From Sycobia sp. Sy_11 (Eukaryota > Arthropoda > Insecta > Hymenoptera > Epichrysomallidae), in assembly GCA_018907035.1 (NCBI GenBank), contig JACCIC010000063.1:939001-1003000 (forward strand): 64,000 nucleotides of DNA. Reading direction: 5' to 3'. Numbering within the stretch: position 1 is the first letter of the stretch; each line of letters opens with the position of its first letter. Shown piece by piece: positions 12,640 through 26,310 of this stretch. The position numbers were made by a program, and so were the translations under genes. A model generated the notes under the pieces. That model searched no databases. It saw only the letters and a list, made by a program, of their open reading frames with translations, and was not told the origin of the DNA.

Positions 12640-14240
12640 GCGGTTGAGAAACTTTGCGGGAAGCGACCAAAAAACGAGGAGCTCGCTCGCGCGCACTCGC
12701 GGGCGGCGGCGCAACCGCGTCGCAAGCAGCCCGTATTGTCCGCTCGTTAAAAATTCAAGTGCGTATCTTGCCGCGGTAGGAATTGGATTAAGAAGAAGTC
12801 CGGGGCAAGGGGAGATGGGGGGGGGTAATCAGTGCCCGCGGCCCGGAGAAAAGCTAAAAGTTCGCCACAAGAGCAGGCGCGTAAATCAACCGACGCGAGG
12901 CGGAAAGTTGATGGCTCTTACTTTCGCATTTGAAGCCGTTCGCCTCGCCGATGAAACGCTTTTTCTCTGTCCAACAGTTTGATGCGATTTGAATGCCATT
13001 GTTGGCCATAGGACGGACGCCGCGATCGAGGAAAGCGTTCGATTATTTGTAAATCGCAACCTACTGCTTTTGTAAATAAAAAATCAGCTGCAAAAGTCGT
13101 AAAATAGTATGGGCAATCGTCTTCGGAAGGATTGAGCGTGCCCCAACATTTTTATCAGGATTCATAGTTCTTGGCTGATTAACACGTAATAATTTGGAAA
13201 TAGTTTTTCGTTAATGAGTTATTTTTAAGTCACCTATTGCCCTTTTTTATGATGGAATATCCGAGCGCACGCACACGCATACACGCTCTGTACTAAACTC
13301 GATTGAATATCTTTCCTACTGTTTGTTTTGTAGCGTTGAAGATGGCTGTAATCATAAGACACAGTTAGGGTATATGGTTTTCTATAAAGAAACTATATTT
13401 TAGAAATTCCGTAAAATTAAAGTAAGTTAAAATAAGTTTCCATCCTTTATTATTATTATGATCGATAAAAAATTATTCGACTGTGCGGGCAGCGCGGAAC
13501 TTTGTAAATTTTTCTATTCAAAAATAACCTTTTACTCGCTGGTCACGTTTTGTGTTGTTACATTCAATCCAAAAACTAGAGCGTACGTTCGACAATTGAG
13601 GTTTCAACTTTCAATTTAAACCAACTAATATTTTTTAGTCGGTTCTTGATAAAATTACAAGGTCTCCTACATCCTACTACTTTTTCGGTGGTATATAATA
13701 TGGAAAATAGACAGAGGGTCACTTTGTCGATTAAATTAATTTTACTATGAATTTGAAAAAAGTCTGCAAAATTTTTGAGAAACGAATTACGTATAATTGA
13801 GTTTTTACGCGTAAAGTTGCTGAAATTAAATAGCTTCGAGCCGACTACGAACGCATGCCATAATTAAGACCCGCCACTCTCGCCACCTTCTCGTTCGGAA
13901 AACATAATTGAAACTGATTGAAATCGACAGATCACGTGTCGGCGATCAAAATCACCTCGAGGCGCACGCTGACATAAATACAACGAGGCAAAGAAGAAAC
14001 GTTACGAAGTACTTCGGTCATTTAGATTCGTAGGGGAAGGGGTGGGGGGGGTGAGTTAAAACCAAGAAAACGTGCGACGGCTTCTGGTCGCGCCGAGCTC
14101 TCCCTTGCTAGCACGTCTCGCCTCACGAACGCGTCTTTAGTCTCCGTTTACCACGCCGTCCGCGGTCGCAGCGCGCGGAGTTCCGCTGTGTACAATTTCG
14201 AGATGAATCAGTTAATGGATTAACGAACATTTCGTCGGGA
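12640..14240. other. Mixed region without gene
   Basis: CpG-rich at 12640-13040 and 13980-14240 (with a G run at 14043-14050), AT-rich between. No gene supported. Confidence 0.5.
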
Positions 14241-14499
14241 AAATTCCACGATGCCGATCCGCGCGCGAGCGGTCATTGGCCGTGCGGTCGCGCTCGCATT
14301 TTTCAGACGCGCACGTCTGCGTGCCGCTCACTTCTGCGTTTATTACGGTTTCTTCCACTCTTTATTACGCAAAGTGACAGCTGCATTTATAGCTATCGGC
14401 GCGATTGCTGCAAATACTTTGTCAATACTTAGTTTTTGCTCCATTGTTGATTCACGCACTCAAGTTGATTTTTCTATTGGCAAATATCGAATTTAGAAA

Positions 14500-15350
14500 T
14501 AAATGAAATTATCCTTCGGTCAGTGGAAAAAAAAATTAGATGTAATTAGATATTTGCACTTTATACTCATTAAGTCTACAACTAGAGTCTACAACTCAAG
14601 CGAGGCTCAATTTTATGTACCGAATCTATAAAAAATTAAAAGTAGAACTTGCGCTTATTTGCATCCTGAGATAATTGTGCACCCAATCGAAGCGAGGGGG
14701 GTAGGCCACGCGAGGAAAATCCTAAAGTTTAATTTTTTGATTGGGATAATATTTAATTAATTTTTGTATTGTACATTGGCTGGCGGAAGTTAATGAACTC
14801 GTTTTGAAATCTAACGGTCCAAATTGGGTGACGCTACTCGGTCCTCGTATGCCAAGCTGCCGGAACCACAGTCTGAGTGACGTAAGCCTATGGATATAAA
14901 AAACAAGATGTCTGAATCCATCTCCCTAGGCCGGTAGACTTCGCTCGCAAATATTTACATTCCCGGGGGATCGAATAAACGTGCGCGCGGAGTTTGAGTA
15001 AGCGAGCTCAAATTTTCTGGTGAAAATAAAAATAGAGAAAATGCAAATAGTGAAAATAAAAAAGTGCATTTCTTTCTCGTGCAAATTGTGGCTTTTAATG
15101 TATTATTTAGCCTTAACAAAATCATTTTAATTCATAATATATTAAAAAATCTTAACGATAAAAGTAGGTGTAAAGTAAAAGACCAGCCTTTACAGTAGAG
15201 AAAGATAGAGGCGAAAATAAATTACTGGGTTATTTCTTCATAATTTATATAGTGAAAAGTCACAAATTCTTAAAGAAAATAAGTCCTTTTCTAAATTTCA
15301 ACGCATTATTCAAACATGAATTCACACATTCAAAATAATGATCTTCCGAT
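14500..15350. other. AT-rich stretch with a TATA/CRE-like spot
   Basis: TGACGTAA at 14877-14884 and GATATAAAA at 14893-14901 are spaced like core promoter elements, but the downstream frame is only nine codons long (MSESISLGR). No gene is supported. Confidence 0.3.
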
Positions 15351-15479
15351 CAGACGTTCTTGACGTGGAATATATTGTTTCTAAATACTTCCTCCCTGTG
15401 TCTGTCCTATGAATCCCATTATCTATCTACATTTCGCACCCACAGGGCAACCAGGCACCCACGCATTCTGATTTTGTTT

Positions 15480-15940
15480 AGAAAAAAGGGGGCGGATCGA
15501 GGACGGTACAGGCGCGTCCCGCGAACACAATTAGTATTCCGAAATCCGCAGTGCGCGTCTGCCCTCCTCAGCCCCGTTCCCCCGTTTCCGCGCGCCGCAT
15601 TGTCTCGCGCCGCCGAGAAATTACTCGCCTCGTTAAAATCCGCGGCTCTCCCCCGCGGATTTCGACTCCCTCCCGCCCACCTTCCATTTTCTCTCTCCCC
15701 GGTACCCTCGGATTTTATTAGCGCGGTGGAAAAATCGCGCGTTAAACGGCCAGGGCTCATTGTCCCGGGCATGGGGGGGGGCGGGGAGTTCCGGTCGCGC
15801 CAACGGCTCCTGGGAATTGCGCGGCGTTTGGCAATAAAAAAAAAGAGGAAAAAAAGAAATAAGGCAGCGAGGCCGAGACTCGGAACCGGGCCTCCACGCC
15901 CGCGTCGTGGCCCGCGCGCGGTGGCATAATGGTAAAGCGG
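15480..15940. other. GC-rich, CpG-dense island
   Basis: Open frames on both strands with Arg/Pro-rich, low-information products. A 9-G run lies near 15775. Confidence 0.65.
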
Positions 15941-16512
15941 CAATTAAAAAATTACAGCCCTACTTATGGAGTGATTAACAAGGTGACTACGGACCTGGAA
16001 TTGAAAGCGATAAAATTTTACTGCGCACTTTGAGCAAGTGCCAATAAAGAAACTGGGAGAAAAATTCTTATCCTTTCTTTTCCTTCGCCTCGCCCGTCAT
16101 CCCTCTTTTATACGCCCCTATCCCTCCCCCGCGCCGAGGGCAAAAAAATGCGTAACTCCACCGACAATAATTCGAGGAACTGTTCGGACCGACCGAAGGG
16201 AACTCGAAAAAAAGCAGCGCTGGGTAATTATTTTTGAATAAGTAAGATCTTCCCGCGGTGGTATTTCATTTCGGAGTTCGTATGAAGAATCGAAGCGGAG
16301 AGATGGAGGATCCACTTGCTGTCAAAAAAAGAAAAGATTTGTGCGCCCGAAGCGTGTAAAAATAAGAAACTTCGAGCCACTTCGGTTCACTGCACTTTTC
16401 GTTGCTTTCTACTTTTGTTTCATCCATCCCATCCTACTCATGCACTCCTCATTTTCCTTCCTTCCTCGGGAAACTAGAGCAATATATAGGTGCTCCTTTT
16501 TATCTGTCTATG

Positions 16513-16513
16513 A

Positions 16514-16601
<88 letters not shown>

Positions 16602-16631
16602 ATATATACGTATATGCATATATCTATATAT
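16513..16631. repeat. (TA)n microsatellite, interrupted
   Basis: TA array broken by CATA and CACACATA units. Confidence 0.97.
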
Positions 16632-16639
16632 GAGGTTTT

Positions 16640-17831
16640 ATATCTTTCTCTGTCTCTTCTTTCATTTTTCACGCTTTTTCACCAATCACTTGTGAGCTAC
16701 CCGCATTTTTGCTACTGTATACGATTTAGTGCCGTCTCCTTCACGTTCCACGTAGTATTGGTCATTTGTCCCTCTTCATCTGTGGACAGATTACTATTCC
16801 CATGTTTATCTTTTATTTCTTTAAAATTTACCCTCTGCATTTCCCCTCTACAACTTATACATATTTAGTGGTATAGAATTCTTCCCCATTGTCATATATT
16901 TTCCGATTGAGTAGTTACCCTAAATTCTCCAATAAATAGATTATAAGCTAGAAGACAATTATTGCATAAAATTCAAAGAACTATTTACATTTTAACAAGG
17001 AACTCATTATGATTATATTGATTTCTTGTCTGGATATCTACTAACTAGAAATTCGGTTTTAGGTCGGAATTGCACTCTACTGCTCGACTAAAGTAAATCA
17101 CAGTTCAGTGCAAATACTTAGGTATACGTTTCATTTATTATAGATAAGTATATGATATTCTAGCGAATATGATGGTAATAATTAACAAATGAGCTCTTTC
17201 CGTTGTGATGGGATTCTTATGAATTTTCACAAATTTATAACCGATAGTTCAAAACTAATGTTTCGGGAGGACAAAAACAGTCTCGCATACTTTTGACGGC
17301 GAAAATTTCTCGGAAATCCCCTAATTACAATTAATCGGCGTTGCTCACTAAGTGCCCCCACTTGCTCCGAGCTCTTTGTTCGCTTCATAACGCGAAGAAT
17401 AAAAAGAGGCGCAGATAGCTTCCGACCCGATGCACCGTCGTTGACTCATTCCCGCGCACTATGAAAGTAGAAGCTCTTCTATCTATATCAAGTATCCTTG
17501 TTCATGCTTTGCGTACGCTAAATGCTCACACGGCCGCGAATGCCTCCGAATATTTGGATCATGTATACGGCAAGTCAACAGTTCAAAAGTTTCGATGCTT
17601 TAAAATTTTAAGGAGACCGGTTGACAATACATTAAATGGCTAAAGGACCAGAAGCGTAAAATCATTCGCTACATAGCTCATCAACTGTCTCGTACAGATA
17701 CTCGTATTAAGAAAAAATTATAAATATGTAAAATAATGCGACAAAAAGACATAGATTTTATTTCAAGAATATCAGATTTAAAAACTGTGGGGATAAACTT
17801 TTTCGATACTTTAAGTACAGAATATATATGT

Positions 17832-17884
<53 letters not shown>

Positions 17885-18300
17885 TAATTTTACATCGAAG
17901 TTTATTCGACTGCTAAGCACGATTTAATGTAAAATTCCCATATTTTGTGATTGAAGTACCGAGTACAGTAAATTTCGTGATGGTGATAAGATATGAGCCA
18001 TAAAATATACAGCGAGCTTTATGAGTTTATGGTGATAGGGTTATTAGCTTCGAAGTTGTTATGATTAGGTATTTTGCATTTAGGATTTATTGATTTAAAA
18101 TTTATAGGTACAGAGATAGTGCATTTGGAATTACATCGAGTTTATCGCAGTTATATTTACGATTTATATACGTTATGTTTTTCGACTTGTGGATAATGAT
18201 TCATCGCGCGTCCTGCTGCTTTATGTCAATTAATTCCGCTTATTTTGTTATCCTCGAATTAAGTATTGAACACCGCCCGCGTATACCCTTAAAAATTGGC
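16640..18300. other. Mostly AT-rich, no gene seen
   Basis: Apart from the TA array at 17821, only short chance frames. Confidence 0.45.
17821..17881. repeat. (TA)n microsatellite
   Basis: Nearly pure TA array with GTATAC near its 5' end. Confidence 0.97.
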
Positions 18301-18399
18301 ATCGGTATACGATTAAAAAAAAAATGAAACGCTACAACGGCGAGCAGACGGAGATCTTCGCTTCTCGGTACATACGCACGACTAATACTAGCCTACATT

Positions 18400-19100
18400 G
18401 GTCCGTTTCGTTCTTGCATCCGCTCCGTCGAAGACCAAATCCTCCCTTCCTCCTAAAGCCGCGATGAGAGCAGAAGCGAGAGCGAGGGGAGGGAGAGGGA
18501 GAGAGCCGGAGATCCAGAGCAAACAGTGTCGGCGCTCGCTCGGCTCAAGCAAAGTTTACCCGGCGAAGACTGTTTTGTCTTCCCCTCCCCCCGCCACTCG
18601 TGATTTGCAGCATCTGCGCGTAGCAGCCGTTTCTATGGCGAGGGCGTCCCGGCGGTCGGTCCGTATCCCGTGCACCACCTCTCCGCCTCTCCTCTCTCCC
18701 TCAGGTGAGAATTATTCGACCGCGACAGGCGAAGGGAGGCGGTTGTCCGATTTATGCCCATATCGGTATAGAGCGCCTCGGGAGACGACTCCTCGCGATG
18801 TGTACGCTGACCCGGTGTGCATCGGTGACCCACTGCGCGGCAGAGTCGCCCCGACGGCGCGGTTCGATTAATCACGGGCGCATTTGGATATAGACCGAGA
18901 GCTATAAACCCGTCGACGCTTTTTCCCTGCGCCCGGAGGCTCGTGTAGACACGCGCCTGCGCACCACCGCACGAACGAGCGCCCGGGACCGGGAGAGGTG
19001 GTCGAATCGGAAAGATTTTCGCGGCGCGGTATCGAGCGGGCTCGCAAACTTTTATATTCTTACACGGCGAGATCAGAGGAGGAGGGGGAACTAAGGTCTG
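18400..19100. other. GC-rich, CpG-dense island
   Basis: Holds the ratchet-point candidate at 18705. Open frames here are Arg/Ser-rich and overlap on both strands. Confidence 0.65.
18677..18710 (+). promoter_or_regulatory. Candidate recursive splice site (ratchet point)
   Basis: An almost unbroken pyrimidine tract (18680-18702) ends in CTCAG, followed at once by GTGAGA, so a consensus 3' splice site and a consensus 5' splice site share the junction 18704|18705. This is the form of ratchet points in long insect introns, where the regenerated donor leaves no exon. It sits in a GC-rich patch with CT-rich sequence, so chance formation is possible. Confidence 0.3.
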
Positions 19101-19362
19101 GGTGACGGGTCGCCATAGTTTGGGATAGATTAGGGGAGAAAAATAAAGTTTTATAGTGGATAAATTTTGTCATGAAAGTCCTTTACAGAGCGATATTTAT
19201 ATCTGCATTTATATATTCGATCGATTTTTAACGATCAAGATTTTATCTCTGGTTTTATTTTGGTTTTGTATACTTTTGAAAATAGCCAAACAAATTATTT
19301 ATTCTGATAGTTCCATAAATAACTTATCTTGTGTATTTTAGTATTAGCTAATAAAAACAAGG

Positions 19363-19402
<40 letters not shown>

Positions 19403-19408
19403 ATATAT
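19363..19408. repeat. (TA)n microsatellite
   Basis: TA array with one CTA interruption near its 3' end. Confidence 0.96.
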
Positions 19409-19409
19409 G

Positions 19410-20030
19410 TATTGATATATACTGTTTCAATTATAGATACAGCAATCAATGATACAATTGAAGCTTTTCTTTTAGTGGTCTTCAATAAAATTTAGACATT
19501 TTTCCCAATATTGTTATAAATTCAACGATTTTTTATTGCAAAAATTTTCTTTTTCCTTCAAAGTAGGTTGAAAGAAGAGAGAGAAAGAGAAAGATAGACT
19601 TGTCAAAATTATTTTGTTTGTCTTTATTTACTTTTCTTGTATATGAATACGTACCCGTAAATATTATATAATTAAACAATTGAAAAACTATTCTTGACTT
19701 TTCTGTACAATTAGATGTGAGCAATTCAAAGTACAAATCTACGAACACCAATGCGAAAAAATAAGTTTTTCCATGAATTATCGTATAATTATTATAAATG
19801 TTTTGAAAATGATCAATAGTGAATAAAAAAAGTAAAAATACGATATATTAATGAGAAAGATATTTTCTATAATTTTTGGATTATTAATAGTAATAATAAA
19901 GTTCATATCTCAATTAGTTTTCCATGTAAAACTATTATTAATACCGCGTAAGACCAAAAAATTTAGTAAAAATTTAATCTTGTACGATTGTTTTATTGAA
20001 AATGAAGGGGGAAAAATCACTTAATAACTA
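19410..20030. other. AT-rich stretch without gene
   Basis: Nothing supported beyond AT-rich background. Confidence 0.45.
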
Positions 20031-20458
20031 AACGATCATCTCCGCCGTCCCGTCCGAGGCCCCATCCTTCTCCTCCTTCTCCTCCATCTCCGTCTCTTCC
20101 TCCTCCTATTCTTCAATCCGACTCTGAGCTACGCGTAACAAGCGTAAAAGGACATCGGCTGCTCCCGGACGCGGAGCTAAAAAATGATCGTTCCGTGTAT
20201 ACGGGAAGCTGCGTCCCAGTGGGACTGAAAAATATCCTTCGCGACTTGCCGGCTGCGCCCTACCGCCACCCGCGCCCCGTTATATACACTTTCGAAACTC
20301 CTCCCGGAACGAGGAATTCAACTACTCGGGCAGAGATAAACGGACAGACAGAAAAGGATTCTCTATGGCCGCTGTATCGGCCTGATAAAATGTTCTAACT
20401 GATCGCAGGCGAGTTTTTCATTATGTACAACGATTTTGTTTTCATTGAATTTTTTTAG

Positions 20459-20667
20459 GCTACAGTTGTTTTTCGATATTGAACTTTGCCGAGGTAAAGT
20501 TTATCAATTTTTTGATAATATTAAAAATTATAAGAGTAGCTATAAGGGGTATCAATGAAATTCGTGATCAACTGTTCAAAGAGCCTCTTCTTTATCAAAG
20601 TATCCATTATTATCCAGTGTATCGAGATTTTCTAATTCCAAAAAAGCGTGAATATTTCCCTTGGTAA
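20459..20667 (+). other. Acceptor followed by 68-codon open frame in AT-rich DNA
   Basis: TTCATTGAATTTTTTTAG precedes a frame open for 68 codons that contains VKFINFLIILKII and IRDQLFKEPLLYQ before a stop. A possible donor, GAG|GTAAAG, lies 35 nt in (about 20493). The ORF ends 40 bp before a (TA)n array. It may be a degraded transposon or retrocopy fragment or chance. Confidence 0.1.
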
Positions 20668-20703
20668 CGGGCTGTTTTGAATATTTGTCACTATATATCT
20701 ATA

Positions 20704-20706
<3 letters not shown>

Positions 20707-20764
<58 letters not shown>

Positions 20765-20780
20765 CATATATACATATATA
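20707..20780. repeat. (TA)n microsatellite
   Basis: Pure TA for over 50 bases, then CATACATATATACATA. Confidence 0.97.
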
Positions 20781-21021
20781 GACGGAAGATTCACCCTAGG
20801 GAATCTCAGACGACGTTTTCTCCTCTTTTTTCTTTTTCTATTCAGCGAGATAGATTCTCTTTTATCCACAACGACTCCAGTCAAGATGGTAATAATTTCC
20901 CCAGCTTCTGTTATAAACTTTTTTCTCCTCTATGAAAAGACTTTTTCCAACTGACACGCTATAATTGGAAATTGGAAAATATCAATAAAAATGCGTCAGG
21001 TAAAAAACATAAAGGCTAAGG

Positions 21022-21336
21022 TCATTCCTGCGTCAAATGATTAAATAATATAATCTTTTGTGCAAGGCCACTCTGGAAAACTGGAACAGGAAGAATAGTT
21101 CTACCTAACGTATTCTTCAATTTCAGCAGTGTAGTTATAAATTTAAATAAGAGAATGGAAGGGGAAAAGCTGAAACAAGTTTTGGATAGCGGCGAATAAA
21201 AAATTGATTCCTTTAAATAATTAAATATCCCAAAGAAGTAGCTCGACGGAATTAAAGTTTTGCTAAGGTAGAAAAGAGTATTTATTGGATGAATTTTGAG
21301 ATATTGCATTGCAAACGATAAATAAATGAACGTCAA
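21022..21336 (-). other. Hypothetical ORF, 104 codons, minus strand
   Basis: This - strand frame has 104 codons in AT-rich DNA and encodes a hydrophobic, serine/leucine/phenylalanine-rich product. That composition is what antisense of purine-rich DNA gives. No family is recognised, and it is listed only for its length. Confidence 0.08.
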
Positions 21337-21663
21337 TAGTTTTTATGACTGTGATTATCCTAAACACGAGGATGATTTTTATTATTGAATAAGACTTTGT
21401 TAGATTTGAAATCGATGTTTCGCTTGCAGTAAAGAAGAACGCTCAACAATTATTAACCATTAGAAATGGTATAAAAATCATTATAATGCGCGACATAAAG
21501 AGGCCTGCGTTCAAAAAAGACTGTTTCCCATTTAAAGCTTAATATTTACCATCACTTTTGGGTCGATCAGTCTGACTCGGAGCATTAAAAAACTAAAGCT
21601 TGCGCCACTCGCGCACTTCAGCCGCATTTTATCGAACAATGACCCTCTTGACTTGAGTCCGTT

Positions 21664-21732
21664 CTTTCTTCTTCTTCTTCTTCTTCTTCTTCTTCTTCTT
21701 CTTCTACTTCTTCTTCTTGGTCTTCTTCTTCC
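21664..21732. repeat. (CTT)n trinucleotide array
   Basis: CTT units with single ACTT and GGTCTT interruptions. The - strand reading gives runs of Arg or Glu/Lys codons, which create a spurious long frame there. Confidence 0.96.
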
Positions 21733-22689
21733 TTTCGTTTTTATCTTTTTCTTATTTAACCGAAGAGTGTTCCTGGACTGAAAATGGGAAGATTCCGAGA
21801 AGCGCCTGGCATTGTCCGCCGAAACGTCAACGAGCAAAAAAGCAAGTGTTTTAATCCGTCCTCCGCCCGCCCCCGCTCGTCCCTGCTGCGCGCTTCGGTG
21901 ACACACCTTGGGCTCGGAAAAGAATCGATCGCGTGGGCAATTCGTCTTGGGGACGACGCTAAATACAGGCATTAAGAGCGATCCGTACGGGAGGTGTATG
22001 TATATATAGGAAGCGGAGACTGTGGGCTTCGTCAAAGCCAGGACGGAAGAGAACAATTATGTTATATAGAAATATCACATCTGTTAGTCAGGCAGAAGAA
22101 GGCAGACCTCAGTAGATCAATTTTTTTTTCTATTTGATTTTCCAAGAAAATTGGTAAAAAGTTCAATATATCGTTCTTCTCGTATGCATGATCAATGGAT
22201 TACGTCGGTTTCTCGCCTTCTGTTCGTGCTGTAATTACTCTGGCTTCCTATCTATCGGGTCTATCATAAATATTTTCCGATCGCGCCTATTTGTGCGGCG
22301 TTCGTCACATATATAAACATGGACACGTAACCACAGGAGATTGGCCGCTATTTTCAGTATTTTCTCTGGGTTCGCGTTCGTGGTCAATAGGCTCTCAATA
22401 ACCTTTTTCATTCTTTAAAGTATTAAAATTGATCCTTTAATCAAGATCTGAGAGATTGATTCGTATTATTTACTATCAATAAATTATCGATCGTTGTTCC
22501 AATAGTGAAATTCCATTCTACACAATCCTCGCATATATGCACAAAATACCATTGAAATAATTTCAATAAATTACAATACATCAATAGATATATCAAGCCA
22601 TGCTACCAAAATCACGGATAATTAATTACATTAATTTGGGCGCTCAAGAGCGAATTGAAAAGAATACGATCAATGGTACATGGCTTTCT

Positions 22690-23290
22690 GTCGTCCTTAC
22701 GTTTCGGCTTCGTTCGTTGGACGTTCCCTCCACATTTGACGCGTGCCCGGTCAATTGCGGCCATTAGCGCGGCCATTCCCCCGGAACGATCCATTAATGA
22801 AAAAGGCACTGCGCGGCGCGTGCACCGCCGCTAATCCCGCCGCGGAACGCGAAGAGCCGAAAGAGGAACAGCGGTCGGCGGAGAGGGAGGGGGGCGGAGG
22901 AGAAACGGGAAAGAGAGCTTTAAGAGGAGCGGACGTATGGACGTCGAAGGATTATGGAAAGAGATTTTAATTTCCATTAACATGCGGCTCGCGCTGCTCT
23001 AGCATTTTCTCCGAATGCTCTTATCCTCGCATTCGAGGAGGAGGGGCAGGGGGGCGGGGGTGTGGAACGCGCCGGCCGTGCATACACCGCCATTTGCTTT
23101 ATAACTGCCCTGCCGCGCCCGTCGCGCTCGCCCGCGGCATATTTACGAGGCCGTTCGTTAAATTCGTATATGATAGCGTTTGCATGATTTTACGCCGCTC
23201 GCCTCCAGTTCCCCGCTGCCGCTTTTCGGTACGACCGCGGCTCGTTTCGGCTATACACGCGTGCGCGTCTCTGTACCATTCGCGCTTAAA
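22690..23290. other. GC-rich, CpG-dense island
   Basis: CpG-dense with a purine-rich block at 22850-22930. Overlapping frames, no recognised protein. Confidence 0.65.
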
Positions 23291-23939
23291 AAATACAAAA
23301 AAGCAACTACGATTCCTTTACTTAGCGAATACGAAATTGTTGGTCGTTTTTCGCCCCACGGTAAATAGGACATATCGCTCTACCGGTATTATGATACTTC
23401 TAATTCTGGTAATTTGTCATTGCCGCAGGGAGTTTTTCGATAAAATGGGACGACAAAATCAAATAAAATGTCCGGGCGAGGATGGAGATTAATACTTTAT
23501 GTGAGCAACACGCGCATGATATTTTAACGTCGAATATTATTCAAATAATATTAAATTATTGTTCGATAGCGGACTGTAAAAAAGAAAATCGATCGATATA
23601 ATACGTGATATAAGAGCCATCGATATAATACGCGAGCTTTATTACCGATGACTGTTTTCCGTTGAAATTCCTTTGTTATCTCTTCAGAAATCGGAGAAAA
23701 AATATTTTTGATTTTATCCTGTAATTTTTTGTAATATATCAAGTCGGTGCTGCGTTAAAAATTTAATTCAGTGTTTTAATATTTGCAGTCTTAAGATATA
23801 TACTTATCTTAATATTGATGGAATGGATAAATTATATTCATTACCGGTAATTAAGAGGAATTAATAGCATTAATATATTATTCTCAAAGGAAATCGAGCT
23901 TGTCGAGTACTCGAGAAGCTTCGCTAACAACTGCATATT

Positions 23940-24880
23940 TTTTAAGCGGGCCCCAGCATTGTACAGGTCTCGTCATTTGCGCGAAAATTAAAGCGCCGAG
24001 ACAAATAGCCCCGTAACTTAAAGCTCCGCCCGATGCCGGAGCCGTTAATTGTTCGGCTCGGAGAACTTATATTTCTTAAAGGCGCGGGCGCGCGGAGTTT
24101 CAGGTCTCGAGGTAAACACTGCTTAAAAGTATATCAAACACGCGCTCCATAAATCACGGCCGGAAAGCGGAATGGGATGCGGGGAGGGCGAGAGATTTCT
24201 AGTTCCGGCCGATGCCCGCGCGCGGGGGGGCCTTAAAATTCGAGACTCGTCGCAGGGTCGCGCAGCCATACGGTGCCGCTGCGCCGCGCCCGCGAGCGAG
24301 GCAGTTTACAGCGTCTTCGCGGTCGCTTAAAGCTCGCCCCCAACCCCTCGCTCGTATAATTCATAGCCCCCGGATTCGCCGGGAATAACAAGAGGGACCG
24401 GGCGAGGGAGGTAGGCCGAGAGCGGAGCGGGGGGAGGAGAGGCGGAAGGAGCGAGAGGGCTGGATACGCGGATAGAGGTAGAAGGAGACGTCGATATCAA
24501 TTACGTCGCGAGACTGTGCAGTGCCGTTGACCCTGCTAGGCTCGCGCTCGGCTCGATCAAAGGCCCCTGTCCGTAAATACCGACCCAGTTACCGACGCGC
24601 GGTGCAGTCGTCGGGCGTCGATTGTCTCCGGCATCCCTCCGAGCTCACGCCCCCCTCTCGCCCCCTCACCCCGCCCGACTTCGCGTCCCCTGCTTCTTTC
24701 CCGGCGCCCCGAGCGGACTGGTAACTTCCCCTTTCGCGCTAATGATCGTCACCGAGCGCGCGGCAATCCGAGCTCCTCGACGCGGAAGACGGCGCTTCTC
24801 GTTCTTTCGCTCCGCGCGCGTCCCCTGTGTCTCTTTCATCGGCGCACAGCGCTGCCATAGACATACGACGACCGATAGAG
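23940..24880. other. GC-rich, CpG-dense island
   Basis: One of the longest CpG-dense segments, flanked by AT-rich DNA on both sides. No gene recognised; candidate promoter or regulatory patch by composition only. Confidence 0.65.
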
Positions 24881-24899
24881 GTATAGACGCCATTTTTTT

Positions 24900-25720
24900 A
24901 AATATAGCAACAAATTTATTTTCTCAGTCAAGCATCCAGCGAGCTCCGAATACAAATTTTAGATTCTTATTCTAAACGTTTTGAACGTTGTTTGGTTTGA
25001 TTCGATAAATCTAGAATTGCGCTGCTTAATTTAAGTGTTTTACGAGTATTAATATAAATATTTACTTAAGATAAGTTAAAAGGCTCAAGATTAATTACTT
25101 ATTAACGGATAAATGCTCAAAATACATGGATTTCCGTAGACTAGAAATCGTTTCTTATAAATGCTACTTTCTATTAAGCTTCGATTTTATTTTCATTTTT
25201 ATCTAATTCTCTTTATACAAATTTTCTAATTCTCAGTAATAGAATTTATATAGAAAATAGTTCAGAGTTCGTTTTTCCACTAATTTATAATCTATTAATA
25301 AACGTGATATACCAAGTACCTATTGAGCGTTACGAAAAACACAGATAGCGATTTATAATACAATAATGTTGAGTGAAACTCATTTAATTATCTCGCACTT
25401 CGTGCCGTTATATTAATAAACTTTGCTTTCCGTGATCATTTTTTACCAATCAGTCGAAGCTTATACGCTAAAAATAACTCTCGTTCTATCATTCCCCAAC
25501 ATGTTCAGCCATTAACTTACCGATTCTCTCGTTATTTTGTTTCTTTTCTGTCTCCCTTTCACTTTAAAGAGAGCTCACAACCGTTATAGTCGAATACTAG
25601 TTCCAATCAGTTAACAAAATCCATTTAAATTGGTAATAGTTATATTCAAAAATTGACGATACGAAGTCGATAAGGCAAAAGGTAAAATTATTCCAAATAC
25701 CTGTTTTTCGCTTCTTCCGT
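24900..25720. other. AT-rich stretch without gene
   Basis: A long pyrimidine tract at about 25533-25565 ends in AAAG, a poor acceptor. Nothing else is supported. Confidence 0.45.

Positions 25721-25726
<6 letters not shown>

Positions 25727-25781
<55 letters not shown>
25727..25781. repeat. (CT)n microsatellite
   Basis: Pure CT for about 54 bases, ending CCTACTAG, which would also score as a splice acceptor. Confidence 0.97.
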
Positions 25782-25784
<3 letters not shown>

Positions 25785-26142
25785 CTAGAGCTTATTCCCT
25801 TTAATGACCTTATCAGATTCACCGAGGCCCCACACACTAGTACTGCTATACTGCCTATCTACAGTTTGGAACTTCTCTAGTTCTCAATGGCTGTTGATAT
25901 TTCATATTCCTCCTGCAACGAAAATTCATTATGCTCCAACAGCTGTTTGAATTTTTCCATTAATTCACTTGATCAGCATACGACAGAGGTAAAAATATTT
26001 TTTTGCCTTTCTGTCAGAACGATAATTAATTATAAAACAAAAAATATAAGGTACATTTAGAAATGAAAAATTATTAATTACCTTATATTTGCACCTTATA
26101 TTTATGTTTTATTTATGTTTTTCAAATGTATAACAATAATGA

Positions 26143-26143
<1 letters not shown>

Positions 26144-26214
<71 letters not shown>
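26144..26214. repeat. (CAA)n trinucleotide array, about 23 units
   Basis: Perfect CAA/AAC array. It gives a poly-Thr frame on the + strand that is not evidence of coding. Confidence 0.98.
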
Positions 26215-26310
26215 GATTACAAGGAGTCACATGTACGTACATTATCAGACGTACATCCTTTTTAATTAAATTTTATATCAGCTATATCAATCAATTTCCT
26301 TTTTCATTAG

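Noticed and set aside
15921..15945. A-box-like GTGGCATAATGGTAAAGC suggesting a tRNA
   Set aside because: No B box or T-arm follows at tRNA distance.
20981..21006. GCGTCAG|GTAAAA as a ratchet point
   Set aside because: No pyrimidine tract precedes the AG.
21532..22056. 174-codon minus-strand frame with a long Arg run
   Set aside because: The Arg run is the (CTT)n array read in reverse; the rest has no recognisable domain.
26144..26214. Regular array considered as CRISPR or satellite
   Set aside because: It is a simple trinucleotide microsatellite without spacers; the DNA is eukaryotic in character.
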